In this document: piece by piece, positions 1-5,733 of the stretch
How positions within the stretch are numbered: position 1 is the first letter of the stretch
Layout: each line of letters starts with the position of its first letter
Origin: Methanobacteriota archaeon
GTDB taxonomy: Archaea; Methanobacteriota; Methanobacteria; Methanobacteriales; Methanobacteriaceae
Assembly: GCA_023434825.1 (NCBI GenBank)
Contig: JAEYSH010000050.1
Coordinates: forward strand, 1-15,959
Direction of reading: 5' to 3'
Length of the DNA: 15,959 bases
Made by a program: the position numbers and the translations under genes
The notes under the pieces: generated by a model
Databases searched by the model: none
Told to the model about the DNA's origin: nothing
What the model saw: the letters and a program-made list of their open reading frames with translations, nothing else

Positions 1-117
1 ATTACAGAACTCTAATATCTCATCTGGGTCTTGACAGATAGTATCCGAAAATTCATCTAACTTAGAACTAAGGAAATTAGTTAATTCCTTGCCTTTTAGA
101 TTCCTGTCTATTCGCAT
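1..117 (-). CDS. N-terminal part of an unidentified protein, cut by the window edge
   Basis: Thirty-nine uninterrupted codons run from an ATG at 117 off the left edge. The peptide starts MRIDRNLKGKELTNF and continues as an acidic, probably helical stretch (LDEFSDTI...PDEILEFCN). The ATG overlaps the stop of the upstream 44-codon frame by 10 bases (ATGCGAATAG), which suggests translational coupling in a small operon and is the main argument that both frames are real. A G-rich stretch (GGGGCG) precedes the ATG by a few bases. No catalytic motif is visible in so short a piece. Its style reminds me of the N-terminus of ArdC-type antirestriction proteins found on mobile elements, but this is an impression I cannot test here. 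Confidence 0.5.
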   Translation of the reverse strand, partial: MRIDRNLKGKELTNFLSSKLDEFSDTICQDPDEILEFCN

Positions 118-242
118 GTTATCGCCCCAAGCATTATTAGTTCTCTTACTTTCACTGCTTGCTCGAAACTGTTGCTTCTCCTAGTTTCTAAATATACAAC
201 GGTTACGACTTTTATTTCCAATTCAACGATTTCATTTTCCAT
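108..242 (-). CDS. Small unidentified protein, 44 aa
   Basis: A 44-codon frame starts at an ATG at 242, preceded by a strong Shine-Dalgarno sequence (GAGGTGA, 6 nt upstream). It ends in TAG overlapping the start of the next frame (1-117). The peptide has a hydrophobic beta-like first half (MENEIVELEIKVVTVVYLET) and an amphipathic helical second half containing SFEQAVKVRELIMLGA. There is no membrane segment and no recognised family. The SD site and the overlap with the following gene are the evidence that it is translated. Its likely role, if any, is as the first gene of a two-gene accessory operon that continues outside the window. Confidence 0.45.
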   Translation of the reverse strand: MENEIVELEIKVVTVVYLETRRSNSFEQAVKVRELIMLGAITCE

Positions 243-307
243 CTTATTCACCTCTAAGGTTTTTTAATTCACTAAAATAAGAATATAAAAAATTAGAGGT
301 TACTAAC

Positions 308-415
308 GTGTTGAATTCAAAAATAAAGGTTTATATATTTGGAAAGGAAGCAAGAGAGCGTTCACAGGGATGGATGGTGGTTGGTGATCCTGAATTGCGC
401 CTAGTCTGGGAGTAA
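308..415 (+). CDS. Possible 35-aa protein (or short RNA) in a G-rich island
   Basis: From a GTG at 308, with AGAGGT 9 nt before it, 35 codons run to TAA at 413. TTG at 311 is an alternative start. The peptide (LNSKIKVYIFGKEARERSQG followed by WMVVGDPELRLVWE) looks protein-like, and bases 341-412 are clearly richer in G and C than the flanks. Against it, the frame is very short, no family is recognised, and a TATA-like TTTATATA at 331-338 lies inside the frame, which would fit an RNA starting near 360 instead. Treat as tentative. Confidence 0.28.
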   Translation: MLNSKIKVYIFGKEARERSQGWMVVGDPELRLVWE

Positions 416-469
416 ACTTAACGTAAAATAAGATGTACATATGTGTACGATGGGATATTCTGAAGTATG

Positions 470-533
470 GGTTAAAAAGCAAAAAATTAGAAATATAGTA
501 TATATTAAAGAGTTTAGCCTTTGATTTGGGCCT
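470..533. repeat. Left copy of a diverged direct repeat flanking the zinc-ribbon gene
   Basis: This stretch and 1514-1568 share, in the same order, GGTTAAA, GCAAAAAATTA, AAATA, TTAGC, TTTGAT and TTGGGC. They differ by insertions of about 17 and 8 bases. The shared blocks flank the gene at 593-1414 on both sides in direct orientation. AT-rich sequence makes chance matches easy, so this is a candidate only. Confidence 0.3.
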
Positions 534-539
534 CTTTTT
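507..539 (-). terminator. Hairpin with T-rich tail, possible terminator
   Basis: AAAGAG (507-512) pairs with CTCTTT (532-537), and GCC (517-519) with GGC (529-531), leaving a 4-base bulge. On the minus strand the hairpin lies about 56 bases after the stop of the zinc-ribbon gene and is followed by TTTAATATA. On the plus strand it is followed by TTTTTA, so it could also end a plus-strand transcript from around 360. Archaeal termination needs mainly T-runs, so the hairpin is supporting evidence only. Confidence 0.35.
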
Positions 540-592
540 ATAATTGTAGAGATATAAGTTAATGGATTAAAAAATAGAAAAAAATATTGGTT

Positions 593-1414
593 TCATTTAA
601 ATCTGAAACTATTTACAATCATTTTGAAACCATTTCCGTTTTTTTCAGTGTCTTTAGGTTTTCCTGCAATTTTAATGGTACAACCCATATTATCACTTAG
701 TAATATTCCCAAATAATATCCATTTTGTGGTTGTGTAGTTTCATAGTAAGTATAACCATTCACCTTCTTTTCAGGTTGCCCGTTATTCTCTGCTTTCATA
801 GAATCTGCCAAATTTTGATTAAGTGTATAAATGTCTATTGTACCTACGTTTATTCCAGGTCCTTCAATATCTAATTGAGTATTATTAATTGTTGGATCTC
901 CACCCAGTGGAGAGTTTTCATATACACTTGTAATATTCCAATCATTTGGATAATCAAAACTAACATTGTTTTTATCATAGTGAGCAGCTGATAAATTCAG
1001 AGGTAATGCAAAGAACACTATTAAAGCTAACAAAAAAAATATTCCACTAATACTAAAAAGTTTATTACGAGTACTTAAATTCATAAAACGTTCTTTAGAG
1101 CTTCCAATGATTTTTGATGCTGCTTTCTTCTGCTTTTTAGTATCTATTTTCGAAGTTGATCCTTTTTGAGATGATGGAAGCGGTTGTCCACATGTTTCAC
1201 AATATTTAACAGAATCATCCTTTTTAGAAACAGTTTTTTCTATTTTTTCTTCAGTTTCTGGTTTTGTATCCTCTGTTGCAAGTGAATTAAAATCTAATTT
1301 TTCTTTATAACTTAAAGTTCCACCACATTCACAGTTTTTAGAGAAATCATCAGGAGATTCTCCATAATCCAACTTATAATACCCTTTACATTTGTCACAA
1401 ATTAAATATCCCAT
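593..1414 (-). CDS. Zinc ribbon - membrane anchor - PsbP-like protein, 273 aa
   Basis: The order of parts is clear. Residues 1-32 form a zinc ribbon (CDKC at 6-9, CEC at 28-30). A lysine/glutamate-rich linker follows, with a second cysteine pair CETC at 72-75. One hydrophobic membrane helix spans about 119-142. The last 125 residues are an exported domain opening with VSFDYPNDWNI, the pattern of PsbP-like lipid- or surface-associated domains. The topology would place the zinc ribbon in the cytoplasm and the PsbP-like domain outside. Proteins of this build are frequent in Methanobacteriales and their biochemical role is not known. The start at 1414 has GGGGG 6 nt upstream; an earlier ATG is out of frame. 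It stands alone, with gaps on both sides, and is not obviously part of the integrated element's operon. Signalling or envelope stress is only a guess. Confidence 0.75.
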   Translation of the reverse strand: MGYLICDKCKGYYKLDYGESPDDFSKNCECGGTLSYKEKLDFNSLATEDTKPETEEKIEKTVSKKDDSVKYCETCGQPLPSSQKGSTSKIDTKKQKKAASKIIGSSKERFMNLSTRNKLFSISGIFFLLALIVFFALPLNLSAAHYDKNNVSFDYPNDWNITSVYENSPLGGDPTINNTQLDIEGPGINVGTIDIYTLNQNLADSMKAENNGQPEKKVNGYTYYETTQPQNGYYLGILLSDNMGCTIKIAGKPKDTEKNGNGFKMIVNSFRFK

Positions 1415-1466
1415 TCTTTTCCCCCATTACAGGTTTAAATAGTCTATATGTTAGATATTCACTAAA

Positions 1467-1475
1467 TTATATTTA
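1467..1475 (-). promoter_or_regulatory. TATA-like box for the zinc-ribbon gene
   Basis: On the minus strand TTAAATATA lies about 55 bases before the ATG at 1414. This would put transcription start near 1445 and give a leader of about 30 bases that includes the GGGGG ribosome-binding site. The region is AT-rich, so the assignment is weak. Confidence 0.3.
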
Positions 1476-1513
1476 AGCATAATGATAAAAAAAGTTAATA
1501 AATAGCAAGTTTA

Positions 1514-1568
1514 GGTTAAATGCAAAAAATTATAAATAAATTAGCTTTTGATCTCCTACTTGGGCTTC
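1514..1568. repeat. Right copy of the diverged direct repeat
   Basis: Partner of 470-533, with the same block order: GGTTAAA, GCAAAAAATTA, AAATA, TTAGC, TTTGAT, TTGGGC. In this copy the long AT insertion is missing and eight bases (CTCCTACT) stand between TTTGAT and TTGGGC. It lies about 100 bases upstream of the zinc-ribbon gene's start. Confidence 0.3.
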
Positions 1569-1656
1569 GAAGTATGCAAAGTCAAGGTTATTTGTCTTTA
1601 TTTTTACTATTATTTCCTTAATAATTAAATAAAATATGTATTTGCCTTTTGTTTAG

Positions 1657-1854
1657 ATTAAGGGACGTTCTGTAGCCTTATTTTGTTCTTTCTTTTTGAC
1701 TCTAGGAAACATACCCTCTCTAAAAATAAAAAACTTTGAATGTTTAAAAGATATAGTTTTCAAAAAAGAATTGGCTATTGAAGACATATCCTTGCTTTAT
1801 ATCATAAATACAAACTTTTATAATGAGTATAAGAATAAAAGAAGTATAGGTTAA
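1657..1854 (+). pseudogene. Possible 3' remnant of a lost gene
   Basis: The 656-base gap between the zinc-ribbon gene and the helicase has no complete gene. One plus-strand frame stays open for 65 codons from a TAG at 1654 to a TAA at 1852. Its second half reads like protein (IKNFECLKDIVFKKELAIED, then ISLLYIINTNFYNEYKNKRS). It has no ATG; a TTG at 1696 is the only plausible start and has no ribosome site. A hairpin directly overlaps the stop (next entry), which would fit the tail of a former gene. No family is recognised, and a chance open frame cannot be excluded. Confidence 0.22.
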
Positions 1855-1891
1855 AGCTAAAATAGTAGTATAACTGCCTAAAATAGCTTTT
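1853..1891 (+). terminator. Hairpin with internal direct repeat, terminator-like
   Basis: AAAGCTA (1853-1859) and TAGCTTT (1884-1890) are perfect inverted arms, followed by a short pyrimidine run. Inside, CTAAAATAG occurs twice in direct orientation (1857-1865 and 1878-1886), exactly 21 bases apart, about two helical turns. It could be a terminator of the remnant frame that ends at 1854, or a pair of protein-binding sites. Confidence 0.3.
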
Positions 1892-1931
1892 CTCTAGTAT
1901 ATGGTGTATAATGTACTATGTTTTTTATACT

Positions 1932-1949
1932 AAAACTTGGGCAAGTTTT
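1932..1949. repeat. Perfect 8-bp dyad in the intergenic region
   Basis: AAAACTTG and CAAGTTTT form perfect inverted arms around a GG centre. As RNA this would be a 7-bp stem with a GGGC loop, followed on the plus strand by T's. It lies about 120 bases past the stop of the helicase gene. It could be a terminator or an operator; nothing in the sequence decides. Confidence 0.35.
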
Positions 1950-2070
1950 TCCAAATAATAAGGAGTATATTTTATACCACTAAAAAAGGAAAGTTATTGC
2001 AGGGCTATGCTATATTCTTTCGCTTAACCCAGACATATGAAATATTTTCCCATACATTTTAAGCATTTTA

Positions 2071-4194
2071 CTACATTTTTTTAAAGCCATTATCCAAAAG
2101 TTTCTGAATTTCTTTTTCATACATTTCTTTAGCCCAATTATGTAGTTTACTGCCTTCTTTTAACTCATCTTCGCTGAATAAAGGAGCTTCCATACCTTTA
2201 GAATACGTATGGAATGCTTCAGTAGGGAAATATACATTCTTAACTCCCATCTTCTTCTTATAAACAATGCCCTCATCTACAAGTTGTTCAAGAAGTTTAT
2301 AAGAAGTTGTGTCACTTGCATTTAACCCATTCATTATGTCCTTCCGTGTAAAACAAGGTTCATCATCTTCTGTATCGCACCATTCAGAATCACTTAAATC
2401 ATCAAAATATGTATTAGCTTTAAAAGAAACTTTATTTCCCTCTTTATCATATTCCAATGTTTCTGAAATATATCTTACATAAGACTGGTGTTGTGGGCTT
2501 ACGCTTGAAAGCATTTGTTTTATGGGTTTACCCATTATTGTTAAAGCACTTAAATAATCTTCAGGAGTCATTACAACTACAATAGTGCTCCATTCGTCAT
2601 TAATATATTTGTCTCTATTTTTGATGTTACATAGGGTGACAGATTTGGCTAGATCTCTAATATTTTGTCGATTTCTGTTTGCGTTTTTGTTTGCACTGAT
2701 TTTAAATGTTTCATCCATGTGTGAAGCGTAAGGGTTGTTTATTTTAAGTGTATCTTCCCATTCAAGAGATTTAACTTCCTTGGCTACTATATCTATGGCA
2801 CAGGCTACTATTGGACGTTTCTTTTTAAATTCTGCTTCAAATTTCATCCTTTGGAAGTCGTCTAATTGGAATTCACGGATTGCATGCGCTATTTCGGGAC
2901 TATCATCTGGTGAAGAAATAATGGCTCTAGAAGAGTATTGGCTTTCTACATCGCTTTCAATGGTTGAAAGTTGTACGCTACCTATACCTTCAAGTCTTAA
3001 TTTTTGAGTCATATTACGGTCATTAGACGTATCTGTAAAGTTTTTGTCATAACTTCCTTCTGACATTATCTCCCTTAGTATTCCCAGCATTGGTGCAGCA
3101 TTTTTAAGTTCTTCTTCATTACCAAGGTCACCCAATCTTATCAATTTTTTAGATAAAACATTTGAACCTTCTTTATATTTAGTCATGTTTAATAGACTTG
3201 CTGGTGTACTTGATTTACCTATACTTTCCTTCCATTGTTTAGGGAACAAATCAAACACAATATCCATTATTGCACTCTTTCCTACTCCTGGAGGTCCAGT
3301 TATTATGTTATGTATAGAGGTTTCCATGAATGAAGATATGGACATTAACGCTGTCAATCCTATTTTACTTCTCTGTTTAACAACTTTAAGTTCAGCCACA
3401 TCAAGCATTATATCCAGGAGTTTCTCTTCATCTAGAAGTTTTTTTGCTTCTTCTTTCGTTTTTTTATTAAACTCTTCTATACTTCCGCTAACTTCGGCCC
3501 ATGTTTTAGTTGGTATTTCTTCCAGTTTTTCTTCTGGTTCATCACTTTTTTGCCAATCATAGCTGTTTGTTACTTCCCTGACTTCTGCATCGGCCATTTT
3601 TATTTCGCGTATGAATTTGTTGAATTTTATTTTGAAATCAGCACCTTCATAACTAGGAGTTACTCCATATTCTTCCATGTTAAAATATAATAAATCGTAG
3701 TAATCACACGCTTTTGTTTTTCCAATTCCAGTGAGTGATTTACTTATGCTAAAATTGAACAAAACATCATTTTCCACCTGCATTCTTACATTATAAAGAG
3801 TTGCACTCTTTTGCTTAGAAATAAGATATGCATTTTGCCCTGTTGATGTTTTAAAACAAACCCCTACTTCTTTAGCATCCTTACGAAACTTTATTTTTAT
3901 TTTTCCCACTTCAATATCGTTGAATATTACTTTAGTATCATTTTTTGGTTTATTTGATTCTCCAAAGTAATTCATGTAATAGTTATGGCATTCTTCTTCA
4001 TCTAATTCCTCAATGTATTTGTCATACTCTTCTTGAACAGTAGGTATAACAACATCACTATAATCCCTTTCAGGCATTGCAGCTCTTCTTCTCTTTGCTT
4101 CTTCTTTTGCTGCAGCTCTTTTTTCTAAATATTCAGCTGCTGCCTCAATACTTATACCTCTTTCTTTAGCTAACTCTTCCGCTGTAATATCCAT
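2071..4194 (-). CDS. AAA+ ATPase with winged helix, probable element replication helicase, 707 aa
   Basis: Residues 1-45 are a charged helical region. About 90-200 is an unassigned domain. The ATPase core begins near 255: Walker A is GPPGVGKS at 300-307, and a Walker-B-like strand LIRLGDLG is at 351-358 with Asp 356. SSR at 421-423 is a likely arginine finger. The lid helix NRQNIRDLAKSV near 508-519 resembles the sensor-2 region of MCM-type helicases. A winged helix (RKDIMNGLNASDTTSYKLLE onward) occupies about 617-657. By analogy with MCM-like ATPases of archaeal plasmids and viruses it would unwind DNA at an element's origin, but the exact family is not certain. A strong SD (AGGAGG, 8 nt before the ATG) supports the start. 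It is the last gene of a three-gene operon, 32 nt after the half-recombinase gene. Walker B has Asp-Leu where many helicases have Asp-Glu, so ATPase activity should not be assumed. Confidence 0.7.
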   Translation of the reverse strand: MDITAEELAKERGISIEAAAEYLEKRAAAKEEAKRRRAAMPERDYSDVVIPTVQEEYDKYIEELDEEECHNYYMNYFGESNKPKNDTKVIFNDIEVGKIKIKFRKDAKEVGVCFKTSTGQNAYLISKQKSATLYNVRMQVENDVLFNFSISKSLTGIGKTKACDYYDLLYFNMEEYGVTPSYEGADFKIKFNKFIREIKMADAEVREVTNSYDWQKSDEPEEKLEEIPTKTWAEVSGSIEEFNKKTKEEAKKLLDEEKLLDIMLDVAELKVVKQRSKIGLTALMSISSFMETSIHNIITGPPGVGKSAIMDIVFDLFPKQWKESIGKSSTPASLLNMTKYKEGSNVLSKKLIRLGDLGNEEELKNAAPMLGILREIMSEGSYDKNFTDTSNDRNMTQKLRLEGIGSVQLSTIESDVESQYSSRAIISSPDDSPEIAHAIREFQLDDFQRMKFEAEFKKKRPIVACAIDIVAKEVKSLEWEDTLKINNPYASHMDETFKISANKNANRNRQNIRDLAKSVTLCNIKNRDKYINDEWSTIVVVMTPEDYLSALTIMGKPIKQMLSSVSPQHQSYVRYISETLEYDKEGNKVSFKANTYFDDLSDSEWCDTEDDEPCFTRKDIMNGLNASDTTSYKLLEQLVDEGIVYKKKMGVKNVYFPTEAFHTYSKGMEAPLFSEDELKEGSKLHNWAKEMYEKEIQKLLDNGFKKM

Positions 4195-4226
4195 ATTAAT
4201 CCCTCCTAAAAATAAATGGAGTACAG

Positions 4227-4667
4227 TTATTCTGTATCTCCTTGCCCTATTTCATTTAAAATTCTCAAAATATGGTTTTGTGAAAGAATATTGTCATTTC
4301 TAAACTCAAATAATGGCTCTTTTAAAGAAACATACGCCTTTCTATCGTATTTAAGATAATCCAAAATTGCTAGTGTACTTTCTGAAGAATTGAAAACATA
4401 CAGCTTTTTCCCCGTTCTTGGATTAGTTATATACCATTCTCCAACCAGATAATCTAAAGTTCTCATATGGTCATATAATTCATTGATGACACACGGACAT
4501 ACTGGTTTATCAACAATATAGTCAGATATGCTTTCTATAAAGTCCCCATATTCCAGAGATATCATCTCCTCTTTAGTTAACCCAGTAGAATCTCCGAGTA
4601 AGAATATTGCTTTATTCACAAAATCAAGCCGATTAAGGAATCTAGTTCTTTCTTTCAAATACTGCAT
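4227..4667 (-). CDS. Half-length tyrosine-recombinase-like protein without catalytic residues, 146 aa
   Basis: The first half resembles the opening of a tyrosine-recombinase catalytic domain: AIFLLGDSTGLTKEEMISLE at about 20-39 mirrors the 'LxxSTGLRxSExLxL' helix of integrases. A strand region with NPRTGKKLYVF, a helix SESTLAILDYL and EPLFEFR then follow in the same order as in the full integrase at 5734-7002. The arginine expected after STGL is threonine here, and the protein ends before the HxxR and tyrosine motifs, so it cannot cut DNA. A ribosome site (AGGAGG) lies 7 nt before the ATG at 4667, better placed than the GTG at 4673 that would overlap the upstream stop. Two bases separate it from the preceding gene, so the two are probably translationally coupled. 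It may be a DNA-binding modulator of the integrase or a stabilised remnant; the fold assignment is inference. Confidence 0.6.
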   Translation of the reverse strand: MQYLKERTRFLNRLDFVNKAIFLLGDSTGLTKEEMISLEYGDFIESISDYIVDKPVCPCVINELYDHMRTLDYLVGEWYITNPRTGKKLYVFNSSESTLAILDYLKYDRKAYVSLKEPLFEFRNDNILSQNHILRILNEIGQGDTE

Positions 4668-4669
4668 TC

Positions 4670-4984
4670 TCACTCCTCCTTTCTGTGAATATCCGCAAGC
4701 ATTGTAAGAATATCAATCCAGAATTCTGCGTCTTCTTCATTAAAATTGCCCATTAAATACAAATCAAAAGCTAGGTATCCAATTTCTTTTAAAGTAACTG
4801 GATCTGTCTTTTCTATTTCCATAAGAACTTGTGTCCACTTATCAACTTTGGATTCATCCATTTCGTCTATATAATTTCCCAGGGCTCTTTTAACAACTTC
4901 TTCAATTTCTATATCTTCTCTTTCAGCCAAATCTATTATCTCGGGTATTTCAGCCAGATCTATTGCAATTTTACTATTTTTCAT
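4670..4984 (-). CDS. Small acidic protein with ribbon-helix-helix-like N-terminus, 104 aa
   Basis: The first 40 residues show a short strand (SKIAIDL), a helix (EIPEIIDLAERED) and a second helix (IEIEEVVKRALGNYIDEM). This is the layout of ribbon-helix-helix DNA-binding proteins, including the usual 'xxRALxxYI' ending. The remaining 60 residues are strongly acidic and helical. It is the first gene of an operon with the half-recombinase and the helicase. The start has a good SD (GAGGTGA, 7 nt before the ATG). A palindrome with an extra half-site surrounds its TATA box, so autorepression is a natural reading. The strand is not especially basic, unlike many RHH proteins, so a protein-binding role remains possible. 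Confidence 0.6.
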   Translation of the reverse strand: MKNSKIAIDLAEIPEIIDLAEREDIEIEEVVKRALGNYIDEMDESKVDKWTQVLMEIEKTDPVTLKEIGYLAFDLYLMGNFNEEDAEFWIDILTMLADIHRKEE

Positions 4985-5021
4985 ACAATTTCACCTCAAA
5001 TTTTTGTAATCCAAGATTATC

Positions 5022-5067
5022 GCACAAAGGGGTAAGTTTTATAAAGCTTTTTTGTGCAATATGCACA
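5022..5067. promoter_or_regulatory. Operator array: palindrome TGTGCA-ATA-TGCACA plus a distal half-site
   Basis: A perfect 15-bp palindrome (TGTGCA, spacer ATA, TGCACA) occupies 5053-5067. A third half-site GCACAAA at 5022-5028 is the exact inverse of TTTGTGC at 5051-5057. The two flank the TATA box. A protein bound across these sites would cover the promoter of the minus-strand operon and also the region before the divergent gene at 5111. The candidate binder is the RHH-like first gene of the operon. Confidence 0.6.
5037..5046 (-). promoter_or_regulatory. TATA box of the three-gene operon
   Basis: On the minus strand CTTTATAAAA is preceded by the purine-rich AAAAAAG typical of a TFB recognition element. 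It places transcription start near 5015-5020 and a leader of about 30-35 bases containing GAGGTGA. The core TTTATAAA is itself palindromic, so it could also serve the divergent gene at 5111. Confidence 0.6.
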
Positions 5068-5110
5068 TAGATAGAAAAAAGGGGAGATTACTATACCTAA
5101 AAATTACCAT

Positions 5111-5671
5111 GTGAAAGAATATATCATAAAAGAGTTACAAAATGGCGCACAAAGCGGATATCAAATTAAAAAAAGTTACGATGATGATCCTACAACTGAA
5201 GAGCCCGCAGATTATAATAAAACATTTAGTGCTGCATTTGATAAATTATTAAAGGATTATGAAATCTTTATAATAGGTTATGATGGTGGATTAAAAAGAA
5301 ATCAAAATATAACTTATGCTAATTTAATATATTCATTATTAGAAGCAGAAATATTTGAAATACGTAAATTAATTAGAAAATTAGATGCAGAAGATGGTAA
5401 AGAGGCATATAATAAATTACTTAATTTATTCACTAAAAAAATCCAGAAAATTAAAAAAGAAGAGTTTGAAATACCAATAGAAAACAATTATGATGAGATG
5501 AAATCCCTTTTTGATAATGTAATATCTTATATTAATTATAGGCCAAATAAAAAGGATGAATTAATCGAAGATCTTTCAATAGGGCTAAGTGAATCTGAAG
5601 AATCATACAATAGGTTACATAACTTTGTTCAAGATGTAATTAAGCGTGTAAAACCTCCTATGCCTTTTTAA
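5111..5671 (+). CDS. Unidentified protein, 186 aa
   Basis: I do not recognise this protein. The first 60 residues (KEYIIKELQNGAQSGYQIKK, later SAAFDKLLKDYEIFIIGYD) could be a winged-helix fold. The rest is mostly charged helix with an EIRKLIRKLDAEDGKEAYNK stretch and ends VKPPMPF. There is no membrane segment and no cysteine. It is the only complete long plus-strand gene in the accessory part and is divergent from the replication operon, sharing its palindromic control region. The start is uncertain: GTG at 5111 has no ribosome site at normal distance. A GGGGAG at 5081-5086 would instead fit a start near 5093, where the codon is ATA. The gene is markedly AT-rich, which would fit acquired cargo. 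A regulator or accessory gene is possible; the function is unknown. Confidence 0.65.
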   Translation: MKEYIIKELQNGAQSGYQIKKSYDDDPTTEEPADYNKTFSAAFDKLLKDYEIFIIGYDGGLKRNQNITYANLIYSLLEAEIFEIRKLIRKLDAEDGKEAYNKLLNLFTKKIQKIKKEEFEIPIENNYDEMKSLFDNVISYINYRPNKKDELIEDLSIGLSESEESYNRLHNFVQDVIKRVKPPMPF

Positions 5672-5733
5672 TTTACTATATTTACTTAATTTTCTATTCT
5701 TTTAACTCTTCCTTGGAGATCCTCTAGATTAGC
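5671..5733. terminator. T-rich convergent intergenic stretch
   Basis: Between the stops of the 186-aa gene and the integrase lie 62 bases with T-runs on the plus strand (ATTTTCTATTCTTTT near 5689-5703). Archaeal transcription commonly ends at such T-tracts, so this probably ends the plus-strand transcript. No hairpin was seen. Confidence 0.4.

Noticed and set aside
370..400. Box C/D-like small RNA (GGTGATC ... CTGA)
   Set aside because: The C box does not match RTGATGA and the second box pair is missing.
431..450. TGTACATATGTGTACGA as an operator palindrome
   Set aside because: The arms match only partly and no adjacent promoter or regulator points to it.
1555..1575. TTGGGCTTCGAAGT resembling a tRNA T-arm, possible att site
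   Set aside because: No matching stem, acceptor or anticodon arm could be found around it.
2735..3562. Plus-strand open frames opposite the helicase gene (2735-3007 and 3185-3562)
   Set aside because: They are antisense shadows of a clearly coding minus-strand gene, with no ribosome sites or recognisable proteins.
4668..4673. GTG start at 4673 for the half-recombinase
   Set aside because: The ribosome site AGGAGG would touch the GTG directly, whereas the ATG at 4667 has the ideal 7-base spacing.
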